Positions 1 to 8,045 of a stretch of DNA of 32,364 nt are shown here, in pieces. This DNA is from Desulfuromonas sp. (GTDB lineage: Bacteria; Desulfobacterota; Desulfuromonadia; Desulfuromonadales; Geothermobacteraceae): the NCBI GenBank assembly GCA_002868905.1, contig PKUA01000024.1, forward strand, positions 1-32,364. The letters run 5' to 3'. The notes below the pieces were generated by a model, which was not told where the DNA came from, did no database searches, and worked only from the letters and a program-made list of their open reading frames with translations. The position numbers and the translations under genes are program-made. Numbering within the stretch: position 1 is the first letter of the stretch; every line of letters starts with the position of its first letter.

Positions 1-134
1 AAGCGGTTATCACGACAGCAATCAACTATCTTATTTGATAAAAGTGTTCTTCCTTCTCTTTTTGTTGTGGTCTATTGATCCGGTCCACAGTCTTTCTCCT
101 TTTCACCATTTGCCAAAATTCCAAGGAGGAAATC

Positions 135-1595
135 ATGGCTAAATCGCTCCGTTCCATCCCAATCGCTCTTCTGCTTTTTCTGGCAATTTTTGCCTTCGCA
201 GCCAATACCTGGGGCGACCAAGTCATTAACGACGACCTGATCGTTCAGGGCTCTTTCCTTCCCGGTGGCGGCGGAGCCTGCATCGGCCAGGATTGCGCCG
301 ACGGTGAGGAATTCGGCTTTGAAACTCTGGTCCTTAAAGAGGAGAACACCCGAATCCAATTCGACGACACCAGCAATTCCGCTTCTTTTCCAAATCAGGA
401 CTGGTGGCTTTTGGCCAATGACCTCGACGGGACAACCAACGGTGAAAACTACTTCGGCATAAGCGACGGTAACGATCCGTTCGGCATCGATTTTCGTATC
501 GATCCGGGTGACAACATTTTTCATATCCATAATGACAGGATCGAGGTCGGAGCCGACACATCTCCCAGAAGGATCAGCAATGTCGCTGCCGGGGTCGATG
601 TCCAAGATGCGGCGACCTATGGACAATTCGCCCCGGTCCAGACCCAACTCAATACCTTGGTTCAGATCGGAAGTAACCCTACAGTTGTAATAAATAACCT
701 CGGTCAACGCATAACAACCGTTGAGAATACTGTCGATGATCTTCAGGGACGAATAATCGATGCTGAGATCGGCATTGCCGACAATGCTGAGCGGATCGAT
801 GAAAACAGCGCCGCCATCGGAGAACTTCAGGGGGAGATGGGGGAGTCACGCCTTGAGCTCGACGAACTCAAAGAACATGCCGGCGGTTACGACTGGACAG
901 GCTACGGCGCTTTGGGGGGAGCGAGCGCATCCGGTGATGGGAGCACTGCTTTCGGCTCAGGCGCCACCGCCTTTGGCCGGGACACCGCCATTGGGGCCAA
1001 TGCACGCGCCTCTGCCGATGGCAGCGTAGTCATCGGCGCGGACAGCCAGGTGGCTGCGGAGAACAGTGTTGCCGTCGGTGCAGACGCCTCGGTTGAGGCC
1101 GGAGCGACCGGAGGGGTGGCTCTCGGACAGAACGCACGGGTCACAAACGGTGCGATTGGCAGCGTCGCCCTTGGACAGAACTCCGTCGCCGACGAGGCAC
1201 AAACCGTTTCGGTCGGCAGCAGCGGGCAGGAGCGCCGTATCACCAACGTCGCAAGCGGCGTCAAGGACACCGATGCGGTGAACCTGTTTCAGCTCAACGA
1301 GATCGAATCCCGTATCGACACCGACATCACCCGTCTCGAAACCCGCAATGCAGACCTCGCCGACCGGCTTGACAATATTGGTGCCTTCGCCTCAGCCTTC
1401 TCGGCCCTGGTGCCGAACAGCCGGGCCGGCGACACCCAACTTGCAGTTGGAGTCGGCCACTACAGCGGTGCCAACGCCATGGCGGCCGGCCTGTTCCACT
1501 ACGTCAACGATAAGGTTCTCCTGAACACTGGTATCAGTACGGCCTTCGATGCGAATACCACAGCCGGTCGCGCCGGAATCACCATCGGCTGGTAA
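135..1595 (+). CDS. YadA-like trimeric autotransporter adhesin, first of a tandem pair
   Basis: 486-residue surface protein. I start it at ATG 135, behind an AAGGAGGAA ribosome site, which gives a signal peptide (residues 1-27). The order after that is an N-terminal domain with LKEENTRIQFDDTS and QDWWLLAND (about 65-110), a neck-like motif RRISNVAAGVDVQDAATYGQ (145-164), a coiled coil (185-248), YadA head repeats of the SVAVGADASV type (255-355), a second neck (ERRITNVASG, DAVNLFQL), a short coil, and a YadA membrane anchor (418-486) ending in Trp. In this family the anchors of three chains form one outer membrane beta-barrel and the head and stalk are displayed outside, usually for adhesion or autoagglutination. 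A paralogue follows 37 nt downstream, probably co-transcribed. The ligand cannot be told from sequence. Confidence 0.88.
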   Translation: MAKSLRSIPIALLLFLAIFAFAANTWGDQVINDDLIVQGSFLPGGGGACIGQDCADGEEFGFETLVLKEENTRIQFDDTSNSASFPNQDWWLLANDLDGTTNGENYFGISDGNDPFGIDFRIDPGDNIFHIHNDRIEVGADTSPRRISNVAAGVDVQDAATYGQFAPVQTQLNTLVQIGSNPTVVINNLGQRITTVENTVDDLQGRIIDAEIGIADNAERIDENSAAIGELQGEMGESRLELDELKEHAGGYDWTGYGALGGASASGDGSTAFGSGATAFGRDTAIGANARASADGSVVIGADSQVAAENSVAVGADASVEAGATGGVALGQNARVTNGAIGSVALGQNSVADEAQTVSVGSSGQERRITNVASGVKDTDAVNLFQLNEIESRIDTDITRLETRNADLADRLDNIGAFASAFSALVPNSRAGDTQLAVGVGHYSGANAMAAGLFHYVNDKVLLNTGISTAFDANTTAGRAGITIGW

Positions 1596-1632
1596 TCACT
1601 ACGGCACCCTGACTATGCAAAAGGAGACCATG

Positions 1633-3246
1633 ATGAAATGCTTTAGATCTTTACTCGGACCGGTAATGGTTTTTGCCATGGCCAGTTACCTCCTTTTCCC
1701 CCTGCCGGTCCTTGGAGACCAAGTTATAGCGGATGACTTGATTGTCCAGGGAAGTGGTTGTTTCGGCTATGACTGCGTCAACGGAGAGAGTTTTGACGAA
1801 AACACCATACGCTTGAAGGAGAACAATACCCGGATCCTGTTCGAGGACACCAGCGCAGCCCCTGGTGACCCTGACCAAGACTGGTGGCTGATCGCTAACG
1901 ATTCCTCCAACGGCGGACCAAACATGTTTGCCATCAGCGATTTTACCGGTATCGGGCCAAGCAACACTAACCGCCAGGGGATTCCCTATTCGACCGAAAC
2001 CGTTCCGTATGATCCGGATCTGTACCACCCTAGTATCTATTGCACCTCCGTCGGCAGCGGCGGGAACACCAACTTTCCCCCATACCCCGACGGATTTTTC
2101 GAATGTCCCGCAACGATCGACATAGACACCAACAAGCCGGAACAACTCCTGTTCATGGTCGATGCGGGAACCAACAGCTTTCAAATTCGATCCGGGCAGG
2201 TATTGGTCGGGACCGATGCAAGCCCGCGCCGACTGGTCAACGTCGCCAGCGGTAATCAACCGAACGATGTCATTAACGTCGGCCAGCTCGAGAATGCCGA
2301 GCAAGGCCTCGCGTTTGTCCAAGGGCTCAACGGAACCAGTGTGGCCGGGCTACCGGAGTTGCAGACAAACCTAAATGATGCGGAGCAGAGTCTCCCTGTC
2401 CTCGCTGCCGATTTCAGTGATGTGGAGCAGGGGGTGACCACGAACCGGCAGGCGATTGACCGGAACGTTACCTCCATCATCGGTCTCAGCCAGCAGCTCG
2501 CCGGCAACCAGAGCGACCTTAACTTTCTCAGGGAGCGTGGAATCGGACTCGATACCAACGGAGGAGAGGCAACCGCTTCTGGTGAAGGATCAGCGTCACT
2601 TGGAAGTGGAGCCAGGGCCAACGGCCGTGACACTGCTGTTGGAGCGGGGACAACGGTTGACGCCGACGGCAGCGTCGCGGTCGGCAACAACAGCACGGTG
2701 CAGGCAGTGAATGCCGTTGCAGTCGGGGCTGACAGCCAAGTCAACGAAAACGCGGCCGGGGGAATCGCCCTCGGCCAGGAAGCGCAGGTTGGGGAAACGG
2801 CGACCGGTGGCGTCGCTCTTGGCCAGGGAACTGAAAACGATGAATCCGATACCCTTTCGGTTGGAGGCACCGGAACGGAAAGGCGCATCAGCCACGTGGC
2901 AGCAGCCTCAACGGAAACCGACCTGGTCAACCGCTCCCAGTTGCAGGAAGCAGAGGTGCGAATGCAGTCAGGTGTTGATCGGGTCTCGGAACAATTGGAC
3001 GAACTCGACGAGCGAAGCGACCATGTTGGAGCCCTGTCCGCCGCCCTGTCCGCGCTTGTTCCCAATGGACGGGCTGGTGGAATAACACAAGTCGCACTCG
3101 GACTTGGCCATTACAGCGGCGAGAACGCAGTCGCCGCAGGACTTTTCGTCTACCTGAGCGACGGTGTCTTGTTCAACGCGGGAGTCAGCTCGGCTTTCGC
3201 CACCAACAGCACTGCCGGTCGGGCCGGGTTCGTAATCAGCTGGTAG
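1633..3246 (+). CDS. YadA-like trimeric autotransporter adhesin, second of a tandem pair
   Basis: 537-residue paralogue of the preceding gene. AAGGAG at 1621-1626 fits ATG 1633 (6 nt spacing) better than ATG 1630. It has a signal peptide, then the same N-terminal opening as its neighbour (GDQVIADDLIVQGS, LKENNTRILFEDTS, QDWWLIAND). It then carries about 70 extra residues rich in Pro, Tyr and Asn with two Cys (around positions 110-180) that the first copy lacks. The neck (RRLVNVASG), coiled coil, head repeats (SVAVGNNSTV and similar), second neck (ERRISHVAA) and C-terminal YadA anchor ending in Trp match the first copy. Type Vc secretion is expected. A hairpin 15 nt after the stop closes the unit. 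The pair probably arose by duplication, with divergence in the head and N-terminal region. Confidence 0.87.
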   Translation: MKCFRSLLGPVMVFAMASYLLFPLPVLGDQVIADDLIVQGSGCFGYDCVNGESFDENTIRLKENNTRILFEDTSAAPGDPDQDWWLIANDSSNGGPNMFAISDFTGIGPSNTNRQGIPYSTETVPYDPDLYHPSIYCTSVGSGGNTNFPPYPDGFFECPATIDIDTNKPEQLLFMVDAGTNSFQIRSGQVLVGTDASPRRLVNVASGNQPNDVINVGQLENAEQGLAFVQGLNGTSVAGLPELQTNLNDAEQSLPVLAADFSDVEQGVTTNRQAIDRNVTSIIGLSQQLAGNQSDLNFLRERGIGLDTNGGEATASGEGSASLGSGARANGRDTAVGAGTTVDADGSVAVGNNSTVQAVNAVAVGADSQVNENAAGGIALGQEAQVGETATGGVALGQGTENDESDTLSVGGTGTERRISHVAAASTETDLVNRSQLQEAEVRMQSGVDRVSEQLDELDERSDHVGALSAALSALVPNGRAGGITQVALGLGHYSGENAVAAGLFVYLSDGVLFNAGVSSAFATNSTAGRAGFVISW

Positions 3247-3261
3247 AGATGAGTGGGTGAC

Positions 3262-3290
3262 ACACGGGGCTGCTAACAGCAGCCCCGTGT
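3262..3290 (+). terminator. Hairpin terminator after the autotransporter pair
   Basis: A perfect 13-bp stem, ACACGGGGCTGCT against AGCAGCCCCGTGT, with an AAC loop begins 15 nt after the stop of the second autotransporter. There is no clean T-run directly after it, so termination efficiency is uncertain. Confidence 0.7.
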
Positions 3291-3604
3291 ATAAGATATG
3301 AACTTTTCAAACCTTTTTACTTCCATTGGATTGAGTTAAGCGGCCTCCGTGCCTTAACTCAACATTCGCAGAACCCGCGAACGTCCTGTGATGTGTGCAT
3401 GTAACACGTTTAAACTCGGCTCCAATTCCCCGAACATTTTCCAATAGACATCCCCTGTCAGGGGCAGGTTGCTGAGCGCGAGCGCGGACGGTGGCTGTGG
3501 CAGGCACATCTCTGGTTCGAAATGTTGGTATGGTACAGGATGTAAAAAGGTGCGCGGGGCGGAAAAGTGCAGGGAGGGGCGGGCGCGGTTTTGTCGGTGG
3601 AGAG
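3291..3604. other. Gene-free interval between convergent units, with inverted repeats
   Basis: About 310 bases between the autotransporter terminator and the diguanylate cyclase stop. I see no convincing gene; a 66-codon minus-strand frame has no ribosome site and no recognisable protein character. The interval has a perfect 10-bp inverted repeat (TTGAGTTAAG 3331-3340, CTTAACTCAA 3353-3362) and a small palindrome CCCCTGTCAGGGG near 3450. I looked for a GEMM-type c-di-GMP riboswitch here and did not find its conserved segments. Confidence 0.5.
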
Positions 3605-4813
3605 TCAGGCCTTAACCTGGTTGCGTCCCCCTTTTTTCGCCTTGTATAAATTCTGGTCCGCCCGCTTCAGGACAACCCCCGGTTTTTCGCCTTTACCTCT
3701 TTGCGCTGCGCCAATGCTGACGGTCACTTTTAGCAGGCGGGGGTCCCTGCTCTTCTTTTTCGCGCCTTTCGGTTTGCGTGGCGGTCGCGACCAGTGACGA
3801 AGTTGAAAGCCGGTTTCGGCAATTCTTTCCCGCAGGGTTTCCAGATGGGGCACTGTCTCCTCAAGGGTGCGTCTCGAAAACAGCACCGCAAATTCTTCTC
3901 CACCATAGCGAAACGCCTTGCCGCCACCGGTCACATTCTCCAGGACTTTCGAGACCATCTTCAGGACCTGGTCGCCGACATCATGCCCATATTTATCGTT
4001 ACAGCGCTTGAAAAAATCGATATCGACCATGGCGATCGTATAGTGCCCTCCCAGTTTCTCAAGAGATTCCTGCATGGCACGTCGACCGGGAAGGTTTGTC
4101 AGCTCGTCGCGGTAGGCGAGAGCATGAAAACTCTCAACTGTAGCAAGGACGAGGGTCAGGGCTCCGAGAGCAAACCAGGTCGTTGCTGGAATGCCGCCCA
4201 GGCTGAAAAGTCCTGCGCAGCTTAAAAACAGCACCGCCAGAAGCCCGCCATTCTGCGGAGTCGGTTGCTTCCAAAAACGGAGAAAAAGAATCAGGGCCGT
4301 CAGAATTATTGTCACCAATGCCGGGTCGGATAAGTCGGCCGGCTGAATGGTCAAGGGGATCCAGTCGCGAGCAACGAGGTCCTGGAATGTTTGTTTCCGC
4401 TCGCTTATAACCCAGGTTCCAGCAGCTCCGAGCAGGCCCAGCCAGGTCATGCGCAACAGCCCTCCTATGGCAAACAGGCCGGTTTCCCTCAGCAGGGAGA
4501 AGAGACAGAGATTCAGGGGGAGGGCAAAGCTTAACAGGGCGATGGTGATTGAACCGTTGTCAGTTCCACCGGTCCAGTAGAGGGTTCGGTCAGTCAGGAA
4601 CAGAAGGAGTAATGCAAACAGCAGCCTGGTTCGGTTGAGGCGCCAACAGAGCAAGCTCCCGAACAACACCAGCAGGCAGAGGGCAGGGTAGACGAAAGGG
4701 CCGACCTTCTCAACCTGGGCAGGGTAAACCTTTATCAGGGATGCCAGAAAGAGGGTGAGCCCTCCCGGCCAGAGCAGGGCGAGAAGGCGGCGGCGATTTG
4801 TGGATGAGGGCAT
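3605..4813 (-). CDS. Membrane-bound diguanylate cyclase (GGDEF domain)
   Basis: 402 residues. The N-terminal 230 residues are mostly hydrophobic and hold several membrane segments, resembling no sensor domain I can name. The C-terminal GGDEF domain starts at RDELTNLPGRR (235-245) and has the metal-binding MVDIDFFKR (262-270), NDKYGHDVGD and the active-site GGEEF at 304-308. A GGEEF signature and complete core predict active synthesis of c-di-GMP from two GTP. The inhibitory RxxD site normally just before GGEEF is absent (the segment reads VTGGGKAF), so product feedback may be missing. A basic insert of about 20 residues (around 341-360) lies before the last conserved strand. The gene follows a small secreted protein by 30 nt, probably in one transcript. 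Confidence 0.9.
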   Translation of the reverse strand: MPSSTNRRRLLALLWPGGLTLFLASLIKVYPAQVEKVGPFVYPALCLLVLFGSLLCWRLNRTRLLFALLLLFLTDRTLYWTGGTDNGSITIALLSFALPLNLCLFSLLRETGLFAIGGLLRMTWLGLLGAAGTWVISERKQTFQDLVARDWIPLTIQPADLSDPALVTIILTALILFLRFWKQPTPQNGGLLAVLFLSCAGLFSLGGIPATTWFALGALTLVLATVESFHALAYRDELTNLPGRRAMQESLEKLGGHYTIAMVDIDFFKRCNDKYGHDVGDQVLKMVSKVLENVTGGGKAFRYGGEEFAVLFSRRTLEETVPHLETLRERIAETGFQLRHWSRPPRKPKGAKKKSRDPRLLKVTVSIGAAQRGKGEKPGVVLKRADQNLYKAKKGGRNQVKA

Positions 4814-4843
4814 GTCAGAAGCTCGTTAGCCTAAAAATGGCGT

Positions 4844-5311
4844 TCAGGAAGATGGTCTGGTTTCGGATTCAGGCTCTTTCCGGCATGGCAATGCAACATG
4901 AATGATCTGCCCTCTTTTTCGAATGAAAATCTCTTCACTGGAGAAACCCGGTTTGAAATGCTCGCCGCGACATTCCAGCCTGTAATCCGCCTCGTAGGCG
5001 AGCCCGGGAATAAAAGCGGGGATGGTGTAGTCAATTCCATCGAGACTGCAGGTGATCTGACCGTCCAGCGATTCTTCGCCGACGTCGTGGTGCCCATTGC
5101 CGTCCTGATCATTGAAGGCGTTGACGACCAGGATCCCGCGTTCCGTTGCCAGGGGAGGAGGGGAGCCGAACAGAAGTTCGAGGATGCTCTCTTCGGGGGT
5201 CGGCCCCTGTCGGAGGTTGAATCTGGTCTCCGCTAATGCATTGGGTAGGTCGGCCGCAAGGAGAAACACCAGAACCAGCAAGGTGTTTTTCATTAGGTGT
5301 GACATCATCAT
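4844..5311 (-). CDS. Small secreted protein with an SdrB-like calcium-binding motif
   Basis: 155 residues with a signal peptide ending near ALA27. The mature part contains FNDQDGNGHHDVGEESLDG (66-84), which matches the opening of SdrD-B/prealbumin-like domains, where the Asp/Asn ladder (here D68, D70, N72, D76) binds calcium. The domain is a single short copy followed by a CSLDG strand and a YRLECRG strand, and three Cys (88, 114, 143) remain in the exported part. No lipobox or anchor was seen, so periplasmic or extracellular location is inferred. The start is uncertain because three ATG codons lie in a row at 5311-5303 and another is at 5293, none with a strong ribosome site. It precedes the diguanylate cyclase by 30 nt. 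Its function is not known. Confidence 0.7.
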   Translation of the reverse strand: MMMSHLMKNTLLVLVFLLAADLPNALAETRFNLRQGPTPEESILELLFGSPPPLATERGILVVNAFNDQDGNGHHDVGEESLDGQITCSLDGIDYTIPAFIPGLAYEADYRLECRGEHFKPGFSSEEIFIRKRGQIIHVALPCRKEPESETRPSS

Positions 5312-5325
5312 GTCGTGTCAGAATC

Positions 5326-5769
5326 TCAGCCGGATTGCGTTTTTTTGACCTCGAGCATTTCAATGTCGAAGCGGAGTTCCTTGCCCGCCAGCGGGTGGTT
5401 GGCATCGAGTTTTACGCTCGTCTCAGAGAGTTCGATGATGTGAAAGTGCATGATGGCGCCGTCTTCCCGCGTGACTTCCAGCTGTCCGCCAACGACCAGG
5501 TCGAGGTTGTCCGGCAAAAGGTCACGCGAGACCTCTTCGGCAAGCTTCTCATGATAGGGGCCATACCCCTTGTCGCAGCTGATTTCGATTGATTTTTGCT
5601 CTCCGGAAACCATGCCGATGACGGCTTCGTCGAACCCGGGGATGACTTCCTTTTTGCCGATAATGAAGTGCAGTGGAGGTTTCCCTTCGGAGGTATCGAA
5701 AATGGTTCCGTCGACAAGACGGCCGGTATAGTTGACTTTGACGGTATCACCAGGTTCTGCTATGAACAT
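5326..5769 (-). CDS. SlyD-type FKBP peptidyl-prolyl cis-trans isomerase
   Basis: 147 residues from ATG 5769, which is preceded on its strand by an AAGGAAA element; the frame is open further upstream but without a ribosome site. The first FKBP half has VKVNYTGRLVDGTIFDTS (10-27) and FIIGKKEVIPGFDEAVIGM (35-53). It is followed by an insert-in-flap domain (about 68-123) with YGPYHEKLAEEVSRDLLP, and the second half has LDANHPLAGKELRFDIE (121-137). This is the SlyD/FkpB layout: a cytoplasmic prolyl isomerase and holdase chaperone. The His-rich metal-binding tail of E. coli SlyD is absent, as in many relatives. It is read away from the ferredoxin gene across a 165-bp shared promoter region. Confidence 0.92.
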   Translation of the reverse strand: MFIAEPGDTVKVNYTGRLVDGTIFDTSEGKPPLHFIIGKKEVIPGFDEAVIGMVSGEQKSIEISCDKGYGPYHEKLAEEVSRDLLPDNLDLVVGGQLEVTREDGAIMHFHIIELSETSVKLDANHPLAGKELRFDIEMLEVKKTQSG

Positions 5770-5934
5770 ACAATAATTTCCTTTCCGATTTTTGCTTCGA
5801 AAATACCACAATTATGAATTGTTGGATACCAGTGCGGCGAATTTGCTGTCGACGGGCAAACCGCTTGACCAGCCATCCCACCCTCGGATAGAATTCGTCT
5901 CCACTCGATTCCGAAAGACTGAAAGGTAGCCGTG

Positions 5935-6117
5935 ATGAAACTGGTTGTCGATAAGACGAAATGTTGTGCTTCAGGTGAATGCGTCAAGATTTGTCCGACC
6001 AAGGCAATTACCATTGTCGAAGGGAAGGCGCAGATCGACATGAGTAAATGCGATCTGGACGGTATTTGTATCCCCGCCTGTCCGCAGCGAGCCATTGATT
6101 ACCTCGACGAGAGTTGA
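5935..6117 (+). CDS. Small dicluster ferredoxin with non-cysteine second ligands
   Basis: 60 residues. ATG 5935 is preceded by GAAAGGTAG with about 5 nt spacing and is preferred to the GTG just before it. There are two cluster-binding segments: C10-x2-S13-x2-C16-x3-C20-P and C39-x2-D42-x2-C45-x3-C49-P. In both, the second canonical Cys is replaced, by Ser in the first and Asp in the second; an extra C11 sits beside C10. Asp-ligated [4Fe-4S] clusters are known from Pyrococcus furiosus ferredoxin, and three-Cys sites may also hold [3Fe-4S]. The likely role is low-potential electron transfer in the cytoplasm. The partner is unknown: the gene stands alone and is closed by a terminator. Confidence 0.88.
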   Translation: MKLVVDKTKCCASGECVKICPTKAITIVEGKAQIDMSKCDLDGICIPACPQRAIDYLDES

Positions 6118-6142
6118 TCAATCAATTAAATGCCAAATGCTG

Positions 6143-6170
6143 AAAGCCCGCCGAACGGTGGGCTTTTTTA
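6143..6170 (+). terminator. Rho-independent terminator after the ferredoxin gene
   Basis: Stem AAAGCCCGCC / GGTGGGCTTT (one G-T pair) with a GAAC loop runs directly into a T-run. It begins 26 nt after the ferredoxin stop. Confidence 0.9.
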
Positions 6171-6272
6171 TTGGGCGGGAAAACGGTCCCGGTGACAGCC
6201 CAAATTGGCCTGTCGACGAAAAGCTGCTATTATGCAGCGAGAAGAAAAATTTGGTCCCAGATAAGAGATCCT

Positions 6273-8045
6273 ATGTACCTCGACTATTTCGGCCTCCAGG
6301 AAAAACCGTTCTCCATAGCGCCGGACCCGCGCTACCTTTTCATGTCAGAACAACATCAGGAAGCCTTGGCGCACCTGTTGTATGGGATAAGGACTGAAGG
6401 GGGATTTGTGCTGTTGACCGGCGAGGTCGGTACCGGTAAGACAACGGTCTGTCGCTGTTTGCTCGACCAGATGCCGGATGAATGCGATGTCGCTTTTGTC
6501 CTGAACCCACGCCTCAACGCGAGGGAGCTGGTGGCAACCATCTGCGACGAGTTTCATATCCCGTATGAACCGGGAGAGAAAAGTGTCAAGGAGTTAGTCG
6601 ATCGCCTGGTCGCTTTTCTTCTCGAGACGCATGCCGCAGGGCGAAATCCGGTTCTTATCATCGATGAGGCCCAGAATCTCGACCCGGAGGTGCTGGAGCA
6701 GCTGCGGCTGTTGACGAATCTTGAGACCAGCCGCAAGAAATTGCTGCAGGTCATTTTGCTTGGGCAGCCCGAGTTGCGGGATCTGCTGGCCCGTCCCGAT
6801 CTGCGCCAGTTGGCGCAACGGATTACGGCGCGGTTTCATCTCGGGCCGTTACGTCCCCATGAGATAGGGACATACATCCAGCACCGGCTGATGACCGCCG
6901 GGTGTGACATGCACCTGTTCCCAGCCTCTCTGGAAAAACCCCTTGCGAAATTGAGCGGTGGTGTGCCGCGCCTGTTGAACCTGCTGTGCGACCGCTCCTT
7001 GCTCGGAACCTTCGTCGAGGGGAAGCAGCAGGTCGAACCGCAAATCGTTCAACGTGCCGCCGGGGAGGTGTTTGGCGAAGAGCCGAAACCCAATAGTGGA
7101 TGGACCCCCGTCTGGCTCGGGATTGGCGGCGGCCTTTTGGTCGGAGTGCTCGTCGGTTTTTTGGCCTGGCAGCAGGTTCGGACGTCGCCGGAACCCGCCG
7201 TGGACGAGCGGCAAGCGACCGCGACAGTGACCGGAGCCGGGGCGGAAAATGGTCAGAAGCTTGCAGGTCGGACGCCCACCCAAACCGAAAAAATAGAGAC
7301 ACCCATACCGGCGGTCGGGGACGAGCCGAAAGAGTATGGCCGTGTCAACGTTACCCCTGCCGGGGATACGGTTGAGGAACCCGGTACGGTGCCGGGTTTA
7401 TCCGTACGTCCCGACGAACCTGCGATTGACCTGTTTGGCTGGCTGGTGCTCCACCAGGGGAGGGATGGTCGAGAGAATGCTCTGCAGGTCCTGATGGCCC
7501 TGTGGCAACAGCCCTCGTACGTGGGAGACGCCTGTACCGTGGCTGGCGAACAAGGTCTGCGCTGTTTCGAGACGGTTGGCAGTCTCGGCGTCCTGCGCCG
7601 TTTGAACCGACCGGTTGCACTCGAACTCGTCGCCCCCGACGGAGGGACCTTTTATGCCGCTCTTGTCGAAATACGAGATGACCTTGCCGTTCTGCGCCTC
7701 GGGGACAAACAGATGGAGGTGCCGACTTCCCGGCTGTTTGAAAACTGGCTGGGACGTTTTACCGTGATCTGGCAGCCACCACCAGGGTACCAAAAGGCCT
7801 TGCGACCGGGGGATGAAGGAGAGGTCATCGACTGGCTGAGCGTCAAAATGGTCGAATTGCAGGTCCTTGATCCTGAACAGCTTGTGGCTCCGGTCCGTCT
7901 CGATAACCATCTGCTCGATGCGGTGAAGACGTTGCAGGGGGAGAGCGGTTTGCAGGCGGATGGTATCGTCGGCCCGCGTACCCTCATGGAATTGAACACT
8001 CGGCTCGGAGGGTCCACGCCGCGTTTGCAGGAGGGGAACTCATGA
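6273..8045 (+). CDS. gspA: GspA/ExeA-type AAA ATPase with peptidoglycan-binding domain
   Basis: 590 residues from ATG 6273; the frame is open for 34 codons upstream, but those overlap the terminator and the homologous opening YLDYFGLQEKPFSIAPDPRY begins at 6276. The AAA module has Walker A GEVGTGKTT (50-58) and Walker B VLIIDEAQN (around 127-135). A single membrane segment lies near residues 277-300, followed by a periplasmic region with a C39-like fold region (about 385-500) and a peptidoglycan-binding motif (LDAVKTLQGESGLQADGIVG, about 548-567). In Aeromonas, ExeA with ExeB uses ATP to help the type II secretin assemble through peptidoglycan. The next gene encodes the GspB partner and overlaps by 4 nt. 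No secretin or other type II core gene is in this window. Confidence 0.92.
   Translation: MYLDYFGLQEKPFSIAPDPRYLFMSEQHQEALAHLLYGIRTEGGFVLLTGEVGTGKTTVCRCLLDQMPDECDVAFVLNPRLNARELVATICDEFHIPYEPGEKSVKELVDRLVAFLLETHAAGRNPVLIIDEAQNLDPEVLEQLRLLTNLETSRKKLLQVILLGQPELRDLLARPDLRQLAQRITARFHLGPLRPHEIGTYIQHRLMTAGCDMHLFPASLEKPLAKLSGGVPRLLNLLCDRSLLGTFVEGKQQVEPQIVQRAAGEVFGEEPKPNSGWTPVWLGIGGGLLVGVLVGFLAWQQVRTSPEPAVDERQATATVTGAGAENGQKLAGRTPTQTEKIETPIPAVGDEPKEYGRVNVTPAGDTVEEPGTVPGLSVRPDEPAIDLFGWLVLHQGRDGRENALQVLMALWQQPSYVGDACTVAGEQGLRCFETVGSLGVLRRLNRPVALELVAPDGGTFYAALVEIRDDLAVLRLGDKQMEVPTSRLFENWLGRFTVIWQPPPGYQKALRPGDEGEVIDWLSVKMVELQVLDPEQLVAPVRLDNHLLDAVKTLQGESGLQADGIVGPRTLMELNTRLGGSTPRLQEGNS

Noticed and set aside
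72-707. 211-codon minus-strand frame opposite the first autotransporter
   Set aside because: Antisense to a well-supported gene with signal peptide and domains; no ribosome site or protein character of its own.
2256-3065. 269-codon minus-strand frame opposite the second autotransporter
   Set aside because: Ser/Pro/Thr-rich shadow of the head repeats; no independent support.
3291-3604. Possible c-di-GMP (GEMM) riboswitch near the diguanylate cyclase and autotransporters
   Set aside because: The GGACGCAAAGCC-like and neighbouring conserved segments are not present on either strand; the inverted repeats do not match its architecture.
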